A stretch of 64,000 bases of DNA, taken from positions 132,998 to 196,997 of the forward strand of contig MNCI01026902.1 in the NCBI GenBank assembly GCA_015680685.1, given 5' to 3'. The notes under the pieces are model-generated. The model did no database searches and was not told where the DNA came from. It saw only the letters and a list, made by a program, of their open reading frames with translations. This document shows positions 36,990-47,820 of this stretch, piece by piece. Positions within the stretch are counted from its first letter, which is position 1. The number at the start of each line of letters is the position of its first letter. Source of the stretch: Gnetum montanum. Lineage: Eukaryota; Streptophyta; Gnetopsida; Gnetales; Gnetaceae. Position numbers and translations under genes: made by a program.

Positions 36990-37851
36990 TGATGAGTGGT
37001 GAGGTATCCCCTATGCCCAACCATATGAATCACAAGCATTCATGCATGATCCAGTCAAATTCCATAGATGGGATTAGTTTTGGCATCTAGATCGTTATGC
37101 CTTGATCACAATTCGTTATCTTCCCACTTGGACTAGTGGTAGCTTTTTCATGTATGGTTTAGTCCAAAGTGAGGCATATGATTCTTGATGTTGTTGTGGC
37201 CTTATGCTACTCCTAATGATAATAAAAAAATCAATTATTTAAACTAATTAAAAATAGAAAGTAAAGTCTAAACTAGCCTACAGGTGATGAGTGTCCATTT
37301 CCAACTAGCCATACACGTCCTGAACCCACGTATCAACTACTGGAATTACAAAGCACTATGCTATTGGGTGAACCAAGTAATAATGCTATTGGGATTACCA
37401 AGTGAATGTGTGTTTATGCTCAAAACTAGTTGCACTTATTCTGCTAATTCATTAACATGTGTGGAAACATAAATATTAACTAAGTACATGGAATATGAAT
37501 TGCATTAAAAGTACATTTAATCTAAGTAAAAGTGCTACAATGAATAAGAATCAATCTTGATCTTATTGTCATTCATGGAATGTGTCTAGGTACATTGCCA
37601 CTCGATAAGACACCGTACAACTAACTTAGATCCACACTGCAGGCACTCACTGATTGTTCTCTAAAATTACAGAATAAAACTGCAAGAGTTCGACTACTCT
37701 ATTGACAAAATAATTGCATGAACATGGCTATGAGTGTGTATCTATAGATGAAAATAGACATTGTGTTGACGAGGTCATGTCAACATAATAGACTACATTG
37801 ACAGGGCCTAGTCAATGAGGCCCAGTCAATGCAACAAACTATATCTCATCA
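36990..37851 (-). repeat. 5' LTR of E5
   Basis: 862 bp, pairing with 31047-31923. U3 shows GGGCCTAGTCAATGAGGCCC-type repeated words near 37803-37825, the same substitution of motif as in its partner. It starts TGATGAGATAT at 37851. Confidence 0.9.
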
Positions 37852-37856
37852 ATGCT

Positions 37857-38040
37857 TTATAATGTTGCTTAACGGTTATTTGAGTTAAAGATTTATGTCA
37901 CTATATTAGAATTAAAGTAGAAGAACAAAAATACAATGTTCATCAAATGATAAAACTACAATCAATAGAATAAATAATTAAAAAACTTTCCAATGTTGAA
38001 AAAATAACATCTAAATTAAAAGTATCGTCATCTAAATAAT
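37857..38040 (+). pseudogene. RPA-like protein, C-terminal continuation
   Basis: Follows the ATGCT duplication after E5. It reads VKDLCHYIRIKVEEQKYNVH (about 37885-37944), corresponding to the last strands of OB fold C in RPA subunit 1 (family pattern RxKxExYxDExRxRxTVxR). LQSIE and a short tail then run to about 38040. Together with 29383-31046 it completes the order expected for the protein. Stops and shifts remain. Confidence 0.55.
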
Positions 38041-39050
38041 AAAGGTTTATATCTATTTTTTTATAAAATTTTGTATATTTTACTATACATTTTTTAAATT
38101 AGTATACTAATAATATTATTACTTTTTAATTTATAGGAAAATTCTTCTACTTGCTATAAGATTATTTGGAAGCTACATTATATTAATTGAGATTTTATTA
38201 AAGCAAGCATTATGTAGTTATATTATGGGACATTTCTAAATGTCATTGAACTATTTTATTATCAAAATCTAGATTTTAAAAAGAAAATTATAAAAAGTAT
38301 TGCTATGTCATTGAATAAAGTATTTTTTTTCATTATATTTCAATATATCTAATGCTTTAAAATGTTCATAGGTTGGGTCAATAAAAAGCTAACAAAACCA
38401 AGCATACAACAAGAAAAAAATAATCCTAGGTATTTATGGAAATGTTATGATCCATGCTTATAAAATTTTATAGTAATTTTTTTATGCCAATGTTGAAGAT
38501 ATGTTCAAAATTTAAAATAAAGTTATGTTCTTAAAAGGGATTAAATTTTTAAAGATACATCTCAATCGAGCATAAAAGCCTTAACTCCTCTACTATTAAT
38601 TTTGCTTTGATGTTTATCCTTTGCTTGGAACAAAGATAATGAACCATAACACAAATGAAAGTCATGGGTTGTGATAAACAATATGTGGGTAATAAGTATA
38701 TAGATAAACATGATATAAAATAGATAAGTTTCTATTCACAAGATGAAAGAGAGATAAATGTTTGGACAAAGAGAATTTATAAAATATCATTACTTAATAT
38801 ATTGATATGATATAATAACCATCATTGGAAATAAAAGAACATATAAATACATTTAACTTCTAATAATAAAAGTGTCTTAAGAGAATTTATAATTTCTTTA
38901 ACTTCCAATAATTAAAATATCTATTTCTACATAGATTAAATAATAAAGAAACATCAAAAACATATAGATACTTAATAAAATTACAAAACATTATCAAGCA
39001 TTGATGAGACTATTTTATTATATAATAATGAGGTGCAAAAAATTACAAAA
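38041..39050. other. AT-rich spacer
   Basis: No supported gene. An imperfect inverted repeat lies at about 39020-39110: two complementary copies around TTTTTTGCACCTCATTATTA could form a hairpin. Confidence 0.4.
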
Positions 39051-39640
39051 CTAATCAAAAACAATCTCATCAAATGTAATTTTTTGCACCTCATTATTAT
39101 ATAACTTAGCATAATCTTGATATCCAACTTTTCCATTTTCATCAAAAGCTTGAAAGTGTGCATTCTCAACTAAAAAACTATTAAAATAATGTTGATTATT
39201 ACCATAATCAAGTATAGTAGCCTTAACATCATACAAAGATTCTTGGTTGCTCTCATATGCATTTGACAAATGCTGAATTACATCATGGTTATAAAAATAA
39301 TATGTTTGATCAACATTTCTATTTGATAAGTCATATCCTGTAAAACTATTTAATGTACCATCTACAGCAATATTATCTTGATGTCTTGAACATAATTTTA
39401 TAAACGAGCTGTCATTTCCTAATTTTAATTGTTAAGGATAAATATTCTCTCAACTTTTGCGTTCAAACCTTTTTTTCTTTTAGTGGTCAGCAATGTTTTT
39501 GCATAATTTAAAAGCATTATGCTTGTTAAAACTACAAATTTTACATAGAATCATGTGTTTTCTATAATACTTCTTTTCATATTGTTTTTTCCTAAAAAAT
39601 ATGTTGTGCATCCACACAAGTAGGTTGATTGTTGTTACTT
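39051..39640 (-). pseudogene. Unknown protein-coding remnant
   Basis: Read from about 39640 down to 39051 there is a long coding-like stretch with a few stops. It begins QPTCVDAQHIF, passes KYYRKHMILCKICSFNKHNA and ends with a 72-residue open block (39269-39051: MSNAYESNQESLYDVKATI onward, ending FDEIVFD). The composition is protein-like rather than random AT sequence. A Cys/His cluster near its start (KICSFNKHNAFKLC) could be metal-binding. A second diverged copy of part of it lies at about 39749-40260. It may be a further gene of the Helitron-like locus or a captured gene piece; I do not recognise it. Confidence 0.4.
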
Positions 39641-40290
39641 TCATGTATTATTTTTTCTAAAGTTTTAACCAATAATAATCATAAATAAAGAAAACATATT
39701 ATTGTATTTTATAAAACACCTATACATATAAAAAAAACATAACATACATCTAGTATAGCATCTTGACCATCATACAAATAACTATTATTACTTTGATATG
39801 CATTTCACAAATGCTGATTTCAATTATGGCTATAAATATAATATGTTTGATCAACATTTCTATTTGATAAGTCATATTCTATATAACTATTTGATGTAGC
39901 ATTAGCAACAATATTGCCATGATATCTTAAACATGATTTCTTTACAATTTAGTATTTCCTAATTTAACTTCTTGAAGATAAATATTATTTCTATCAACAT
40001 TTATAGAATTAAAATGCAAATTCTTTCTTCTTTTCAATGGTAAGTGATATTTCTGCATGATTTGAAATCATTATGTTTGTTAAAAATACAAAACTTACAT
40101 ACAAACATGTACCTTTTATAACTCGTTTCTTTTTATGTTTTTTACTTGAAAAATAAGGTGAGTGCTATTACTTTCATCTACCATTTCTTTTAAAGTTTCA
40201 CTTAACAATAATTCAAAATAAAGAAAACATATTACTTTATTTTAAAAAAATAAGTATATGTATAAAATAAACTTAATATATTACCATCTA
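39210..40290. repeat. Tandem duplication, two units of about 540 bp
   Basis: Unit 1 (about 39210-39748) and unit 2 (about 39749-40290) share the order CATCATACAAA, TATGCATTT.ACAAATGCTGA, TATGTTTGATCAACATTTCT, ATTTGATAAGTCATAT, and finally AATAAAGAAAACATATTA. The copies differ by substitutions and small indels. The unit seems to hold one coding block (minus strand) plus an AT-rich, intron-like part. Confidence 0.7.
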
Positions 40291-40599
40291 TTCCAAGCAT
40301 TTGCCCAATTTTCATAAACCTCTATTCACTACCCAAAATTATTTTTGAATCTTGCTTTTATCTTCTTGTTCTTTTTTTATCTACCATTTTTTTCTTATTT
40401 TTGGTTACTTTATTTTCACCATATAAATAAATATTTATAATAATTATTTGTTTGATTATATATTGCATTCATTTTTCACGTCTTTCAAGAGAATAGGTTT
40501 TAAAAAGTAATAACATGCTCCAACCATAATTGCTTTATTGATAGTAAGCTTCCAGTTATCATATTTGGAAAATCTAGATGAAATTTTTATTGCAAGGAA
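40291..40599. other. AT-rich spacer
   Basis: No feature recognised. The 5' LTR expected for copia A was not found here. Confidence 0.4.
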
Positions 40600-42321
40600 A
40601 TGGCCTAGAAGGAATCCTTACCAAAGCCACCACATTGGATGATGATAATAAGATGGCACAAATGTTAATTATACTAAGCATGTTTGTAAATCTATACAAT
40701 TGATAAGAAACTAGGATTCTTCATACAAAATGTGAAAGAAGTTGGAACAGATATTTCAAGTTAAAAATGAGTCAATATTGGTGTCTCTCTAAAATTAATT
40801 AAATTCCTTATGTTTAAAAGAAGGTAAAGTATGACCATCCTTATACAAAATATATCAATGTTACAAGCTAAACTACAAGCCTAGAATGTAAAATTTTTAG
40901 ACAAAACCATAAATTTTTATTTGTCAAAGATGCTATCACTATCCTATGATGTTTTCAGAAAAATTATCAAAACAACAAAAAAATATACACCATGATGAAG
41001 TTGTGCATGAAAGTCCTTAAAAAATAAGTAGAAATGAATGCATACACCTTTACATCAAAAGCAAACTCTTAAGCAATGATAGTTAAAACTAAAGGTGATT
41101 AGAAGAGGTAGATAGTATCAAGACATTATTAGATTATAAGAAAGAGGGCAACCATGATACCAATTATTGTTATGATAATCCAAATAATCTCAAGACTAAG
41201 GTCATGACAAAAAGGTAGGTAAATAGAATTGTTAAAAAGTTAAATAAAAAATTAAAAACAATCTAAATTTAAGCCTAGTACTACCAATGTTGTAAAAGAA
41301 GAGGCTCAACCTCTCATCATGGATTTTAATGTCCTCACCATGAATGACATCTCTCACAATTATGTGTATATTGATTCCAGTGCCTTATAACATTTTATGA
41401 GAAAATTTTCATGGTTAACAAACGTAAAAGCTAAGTCAAACACAGATTATCATTTAATAAAAATTATTAAAAGTTTAAACTTTATAGTTTCAAGTTTAAA
41501 ACTAAATGATGTTGATTATAATAAGGAATTTTTCATGGCATTAATTTTAGTATATCAATTAATGAATGAATATTAAGTGTTAAATTTGAGGAGAATAATC
41601 ATGGTACACCCTATTACATGATACATTATTGCAATGATGTGGTAGCTTACAATGTTGTATGAAATGGAATATTTAAAGTTCTGGATCACATAGTTGAAAA
41701 GATATATATGACAAAAAATCAAGATTTACTAAAAAAGTAGCACTTAAGACTTAGGAATGTAATTATGAAGAATTTAAAGAAAATGCATAAATTTTATTCA
41801 AAAATTCTCAAATTTGACAGTAATAAAGTGCTTAATTGTGAATCCTATAAACTTGGGAAAATGCACTATCTACCATTTACATGATATTGTAAGATAAAAA
41901 CTAAAAGATCATTTGAAATTATACATTCAGATATATGTGGTTCTTTTTCATCCCAAGGATAAGAAATAAAAAATATTTTGTTATTTTTATTGATGATTTC
42001 AGTCAAATGACTAGGCTTTATGGATTGGTCCTAAAGTCACAAGTATTTTAAAAAATTAAACATTTTAAAATGCAAACTATAAAAAAGAAGAATATGAAAA
42101 CAAAACTATTAAGATCTGATGCAAGTGATGAATACACTTCAAATTAATATAAAATGCTCTTTAGTAATAATGTTATAAAACAAGAATTCACAATGCCTTA
42201 TACATCGCAATAAAATGTTATTGCTAAAAGGAAGAATAGATTGATAACTAACATGATAAGATGCATGTTAAATAATGCTCAAGTGTCAAAAACATTGTGG
42301 ATTGTAGCCACATTGTATAAC
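40600..42321 (+). pseudogene. Copia A, gag to integrase, heavily decayed
   Basis: The clearest stretch is the Ty1/copia integrase: HSDICGSFSS-like (about 41927), KYFVIFIDDFSQMTRLYGLV (about 41970-42030), LRSDASDEYTS (about 42110-42142) and KTLWIVATLYN (about 42289-42321). The last residues are directly followed by copia B. Upstream, YVYIDSSAL (about 41362-41388) is the protease region, and RKNRL shows a Glu-to-Lys change next to the third catalytic position (family ERKNR). Gag is not clearly resolved. The frame continues at 48805 (IHTSNRIPTTVLN). No LTRs were identified for this element, so it is either truncated or they are too diverged to see. Confidence 0.7.
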
Positions 42322-42914
42322 TGTTGACCTTTTAGTATGTCAAAACCTTTAAAAATAGAGAATGTGTAAGTNACATCTCAATTAGCCATTTTTAGCCATT
42401 GTAGAAAATCCAACAAACATATTATGTTGACAAGGTTGTAAAAAAACATGATAGCTTTATGGAAAGTATAAGCACTATTCATGTGATCAAGCCATCATTA
42501 ATACATATTTTGAGAAATATTTTGTACTTAAATTCTCTATCATTTGAGTTGTTTATTGTTTTTATTAAGTAGAAAGTAAGAAATTAGAAGCTTGGTTTAT
42601 TTCTCCTTGATCTTTATATCTCTAGTTGTAAGCCTTGTGCTTCTTAAGAGAAGGCATCCTTTGAGCTTGTTGGAACCTTAAGGGCTTAGGTATGTTTCTA
42701 AGAAAAAGCACCCCTAGTGGAGCTCAATACTTGTAAAGGTTGTGGTGTTCTTGATATCACATTTTTTTAAGAAACAAAGTCTGAAAGTATGAAAGGATTC
42801 TACCCTCTCAATGTGGATGTACCCAAGTTGGGAAACCACTTACACATATGTTGCAAGAATTGGATCTCAATGGCTAGAACTTATTCAATACACCTTTTAA
42901 GTTTTCGATCTTCA
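42322..42914 (+). repeat. 5' LTR of copia B with a hidden gap at the N (42372)
   Basis: Starts TGTTGACCTTTTAGTATGTC and runs normally to TGTAAGT, then an N, then resumes at sequence equivalent to about 48243. Against the 979-bp partner about 380 bp of U3 is missing, including the array of GACATC/GATGTC words. The single N therefore stands for a collapsed stretch or a deletion. Confidence 0.85.
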
Positions 42915-42916
42915 AG

Positions 42917-42932
42917 TGGTGTCAAAGCAAGG
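42917..42932 (+). other. Primer binding site of copia B (initiator tRNA-Met type)
   Basis: TGGTGTCAAAGCAAGG resembles TGGTATCAGAGC, the usual Ty1/copia primer site complementary to the initiator methionine tRNA. It lies two bases after the LTR. Confidence 0.8.
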
Positions 42933-43009
42933 TACTCTTGGATTAAGCATAACAACTCAATAGTAAAATATGAAGGGAATATCTTACAACAAGCCACCAA
43001 TATTTGATG

Positions 43010-44358
43010 GGATTAACTTCACAGACTGGAAAGCATGAATTCCAGGATTCTTTGAGTTCATAGAATTTGAAGTATGGTAATCCATCATGAAAGGATACAC
43101 TCATCCCATCAATAGCTCTACTAGCACTACACTACCAAAAGGTAAATGATCAAATGATGACATAAATAAGTTTATGTTTGATTCAAATGCTAGGAATTGT
43201 CTCTACTGTGCTGTTAGTAAACTTGAATTTAATAGAATAACTAGATGTAAAACATTTAAAAATTTTGAGAAGTTTTAGAAGCCACTTATAAGGAAACCTT
43301 AGTGGAGAAAAAATCCAAGCTCCTAATCTTGCAATCTAAATATGATAAGCTGAAAATGAAAGAGGATGAAAGGATTAAAGATTATTTCTCTAGGGCCAAT
43401 GATCTTGTAGTTTCCATTAGAGGTACAAGGAAAGAGTTACCAGAGAGTGAAGTCATCATTAAAATGATTAGAACTATACTTCATGAATTTAGATCCAAAA
43501 TCACTATCATGGAAGAAATTAGGGATTTCTTTATTCTCAAATTTAAAGAATTGTAAAGTGCACTTATAGCATATGAAATGAATCTCATCAATGTAGGTGC
43601 TATCAAAGGAGAAACCCATTGCTCTTAAAATTTCATCAAAAGAAAAAGAGACATCAGATTGTGATGCAAACAATGATGATGAACTAGCTCTCTTTACAAG
43701 AAGAGTAAAAAGTCTTCTAGTAAGAAAAGGAAAAAGTTTCTATGAATCGGACAACAAAGGTAAGGCAAGAGGTAAGCAATCCAAAATTTCTAATATTGAT
43801 ATCTCTTCTATAGAAAGTTGGATATGTGCTGGAAGAGGCCATATGACCTCTAAATGTCCTAGTGCTTACAGGTTTCAAAAGAAAAAGTATATTTAAGAAA
43901 GGAGAATAAGGAAACTCTATATAAATTGGGATAATGAAGAAGAAGCTAACAAGGCCCCCAAAGATTCACATCTTCTGTGCATAGCCTTGGAAAATCAAGA
44001 ACTCGTCAATGATCCAATCTATGATGATGAAGCTAAAGAAGATGAGAACACTTTAGAGGAAAGGTATGACTTACTTTGTAATGAGATAATCTCCTTTCAA
44101 AATTTATTCATCAAAATGGAAAATACTTTACATAGTAAGCAAGTAGCAATAGTTGAACTTTATACTAAATGCTCTAATCTTAAGAAGGAGAACTTAAACC
44201 TAATGGTTGAGGTTCAAAAGCTAACTTTGGTTATTAAACACACTAACAAGAAATTATCATATGTAAAACTTAGCAATGAAAGACTCACTAAAAAACAAGG
44301 AGATGATTCAAGATCCAAGGGATCCTCACATCAAAGCATCATTAGGTCTAATAGATAA
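43010..44358 (+). pseudogene. Copia B gag
   Basis: Starts around the DWKAW-type motif (about 43028) typical of copia gag (UBN2 domain). An 84-residue open block follows (43302-43556: KYDKLKMKEDERIKDYFSRA onward), then MNLINVGAIKGE, then a 99-residue block (43597-43896). Its zinc knuckle reads WICAGRGHMTSKC (about 43818-43857), so the first Cys of CxxCGxxGHxxxxC is lost. A charged region and a long coiled coil follow (43987-44358). Stops and a frameshift separate these blocks. The extended C-terminal coil is a feature of SIRE/Maximus gag. It would form the particle; here it is broken. Confidence 0.8.
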
Positions 44359-44589
44359 GAGGAAATACATACCCAAGTTTGACGATTTAGCAAAATTAAG
44401 AAAAATGGTTTGTTTTTATTAAGGAAAAATTTAACATATTTAGTCATTTTTTTATTTATGGTTGGAACACGATAATTGGTCTTTTCCAAAATAGCCTAAA
44501 GAAGGTGTGTTGCAAGGTAAGAAACTTTGGAGCCCAAAGGAGAAAATTTCTGAAAAAGGAATGCCTATTCAAGTTACTCTCTTTATTAT

Positions 44590-47500
44590 AAAAAGGAACA
44601 CCTGGTACATTAATAGTGGATGTTCAAGACATATGATAGGTGACGAATCTCAATTTATGCAATTTTTGGAATAAAAATGTGGAACTGTCACCTTTGGAGA
44701 TGATGCAAAAGCTCAAATTAAAGGTATTGGTATCATTGGAGGTAAGGATCAACTTATTGTTAAATAAGTGTTTTATGTTAAAGGTCTTAAACATAATCTT
44801 CTTAGTGCAAGTCAACTTTGTGATTCAAACTTTGATATTACCTTTTTAAAGAATATATGTAGAGTAAGAGATCCTTATTCTAGAAAGATTATTATAGAAG
44901 GAAATAGAAAAGAAAATGTATATCAAACCTTGGATCCACATGCTTGATTAGCAATACAAGTGATGTTCATGTTTGCCATAGAAAATTTGGCCATGTCTAC
45001 AAATATATTCTTCAAACCCTTGTCTCTAAAGATATGGTTGAAGGGCTATCCAAGCTCAAGGATTTTTCCTTGAATACTTGTGATGCCTATTAGAAAGGGA
45101 AATAAACAAGGGTAAGGTTTGATAAGAAGAATTTCATCTCCACCTCGCATTCTTTAGAATTACTTCATGTGGACTTGATTGATCCCTCTCAAACTCTTAG
45201 TTTAAGAGAAAAAATGTATTATTTAACCATTCTTGATGATTTTTCTCATTTTACATGGATTTCTTTCTTATATCACAAAGATGAAGCTTTTGAGCATTTT
45301 ATGAGAGTTTATCATCAAATACAAAATGAAAAGGGATATGCCATCAAAAGTGAAAATAGAAGAGAATTCAAAAATGCCAAGTTTGAAGAATATTATCAGT
45401 TAAATGGTATTCTACATCAATTTTTTGCTCCTAAAACTCCTTAGAAAAATGGATTTGCAAGGAAAAAGAATATGATTCTAAATAAAATGGGAAGAATCAT
45501 TTTAAACAACAAAAACATTCTCCAATAGATTTAGGAAGAAGATTTTAAACAACAAAAACATGTTATGTCTCCAATAGATTTTTAGTAAGAAGATTCATCA
45601 CCAAAACTCCATATGAACTATGAATTGGTAGAAAGCCTTCAATTAGTGAATTTCATGTTTTTGGTTCAAAATGCTCCATTTTGAATGATAAAGATGCTCT
45701 AAGGAAGTTTAACCATAAAATCAATGAGGGGATTTTTCTAGGATACTCTACAATTAGTAGGGCATATAAGGTGTTCAAAAAAAGAACCAACACTGTGGAG
45801 GAAACTATAAATGTAAAAATAGATTATAGTGATTGTTTAAATTTTTACTTTGATGATGAAGAAATTTTTATTCAAAAAATATCCAACATGTCTCATATAG
45901 AAATTAAAAAATATTCTGAAATAGAAAGTAAGGATGACGATACTTCTCTAACTCAGCTCAAGATACATAAACTCCGGTGATCATATTCCCTTAACAATGT
46001 TATTAAACAAGTAGAAGAGGAAATAAAAACTAGGATTCAAATAAATGAGTTGTATGCCTATGCTACCTATCTTTCATAAATTGATCCCAAAAACTTTAGA
46101 GAAGCTAAAAAGAAGGAAGAATGAATTTCATTCATGCAAGAAGAGTTAAATCAATTTATCAAAAATGATGTGTGGGAATTAATTCCTAAATCTAATAACA
46201 AGCAAATTATTGGAACAAAATCGGTGTTTAGGAACAAGACAGATGATAATGGAAACATTGTCAAAAATAAAGCCAGATTACTTATTGAAAGAAACAATCA
46301 ACAAGAGGTCATTGATTTTGATAAAAGATTTGCTCCTATGGCCAAGCTTGAGTCAATCAGACTTCTTCTAGCTTACACAAGTATCAAAGGAATCAAATTG
46401 TATCAAATGGATATCAAAAGCCTTTTTGAATGGCACCATTCAAGAGGAAGTGTATGTTGAACAACCTAAAGAATTTGTAGATCATATTCATCTAGATTAT
46501 GTCTTTAAACTAAAAAGGATGCTCTATGAGCTCAAACAAGCCCGTGGAGCTTGATATGATAGACTTTCACAACATCTCATATCTAATGGTTTTGAAAGAG
46601 GTAGAGTTGATGTAACTTTATTTCTAAAACACGATGGTAAGGATCTACTTATTGTCCAAATTTATGTTGATGATATTATTTTTGGAGCTACTAATGAAAT
46701 TTTATGCAAGAAATATTCAAATCTTATGCAAATAGAATTTGAAATGAGCATGATGGAAGAACTCAACAACTTCCTTGAATTTCAAATTAGTCAAACCAAA
46801 GGTGGGACCTTTATTTGTCAAACAAAATACATTAAAAATCTATTACAAAGATTTAATTTGTCTGATATGAAAGCTAAGACAACACCAATGGCTGCACACT
46901 TCAACCTAAGCAAAGATGAATAGGAAAAATCTATTAATCTCAAGCTCTATAGAGGTATGATTAGTATTCTTCTATATCTAACTACAAGTAGACCTAACAT
47001 TGCTCTCTAAGTGTTGGAATTTGTACCAAGTATCCAGATAATCCCAAAGAATCTCATTTAAAAGTTGTCAAGAGAATTTTTCATTATGTAAAAGGTACTA
47101 CTAACTGGGGACTTTGGTATTCAAAGAACTCCATACTTGATCTTGCTAGGTACTATGATGCAAATTGGGCACATTGTATAGATGATCATTGAAGCAGAAG
47201 TAAAAATTATTTCTTTCTAGGAAAGAGTCTTTTCTGTGGCAACTAAGAAGCAAATCTCTACAACACTTTCTATGGCAGAAGCAAAATATATTTCAACTAG
47301 AAGTTGTTGTTCAAAAATTCCAAAGATGAAAGAAACACTTAAGGATATAGGTATCAAATCATATCACATAGCTATTTTTTATGACAATAATAGTGCTATT
47401 AACATGAAAAAAAATCTAGTGCAACATTCTCATACAAAGCATATCAAAATTCGGCATCACTTCATAAGAGAACATACTCAACTTGGACATGTTAAGTTAG

Positions 47501-47613
47501 AATATATTGAAATAGATGGTGAACTTACTAATGCCTTCACCAAGCCTTTTGATGAACAAAGACTTACTTCTCTATGTAAAGACATGGGGATAGGACCCTG
47601 TCCTATTAAATAA
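44590..47613 (+). pseudogene. Copia B pol (protease, integrase, RT, RNase H)
   Basis: Protease: WYINSGCSRHM (about 44605-44637), where the family has WYLDSGCSRHM, so the catalytic Asp is Asn. VKGLKHNLLSASQLCDSNF then leads to the pre-integrase zone. Integrase: LLHVDLIDPSQTLSL (about 45160) and ILDDFSHFTWISFLYHKDEA, but the segment with the second catalytic Asp is shortened to KSENRREF (about 45345). RT: MQEELNQFIKNDVWELIPKS (46134 on), YQMDIKS, LKQAR and the catalytic YVDDI (46663-46677). RNase H (47236-47613): STTLSMAEAKYIS, YDNNSAINMKKNLVQHSHTK, and the end MGIGPCPIK. At least ten stops or shifts. This is the most complete pol in the window. Confidence 0.9.
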
Positions 47614-47820
47614 GATGCATATTTTTCTCTTAATAAAAACAAATAAAAACACAACAAAAAAATGGAAGCTCATATTTAGGGAAAGTTTCACAAGAATACA
47701 TCTTTTTTATGATGCCCAAAAAGATGGAGTATTATATGTTATATCTATTTGCCTATTCTATGATTTTTCTTATGCTAATCCATTTTCTCAAGTTTTGGAC
47801 ATCACCAAAAAAGGAAAGAT
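47614..47820 (+). other. Copia B 3' untranslated end and polypurine tract
   Basis: No env-like gene. CACCAAAAAAGGAAAGAT immediately precedes the LTR and serves as the polypurine tract. Confidence 0.8.

Larger units (their letters stand above)
31047..37851 (-). mobile_element. E5: gag-only non-autonomous LTR retrotransposon, minus strand, in the RPA-like gene
   Basis: Flanked by the duplication ATGCT (31042-31046 and 37852-37856). On the minus strand: 5' LTR 37851-36990, primer site 36988-36971, gag 36864-34142, non-coding tract, polypurine tract (TATGGGGGTA) and 3' LTR 31923-31047. At about 6.8 kb it is the longest of the gag-only group, with the longest gag. No pol is present. Its U3 lacks the GATATC words seen in the other elements and has a different repeat. 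Confidence 0.9.
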
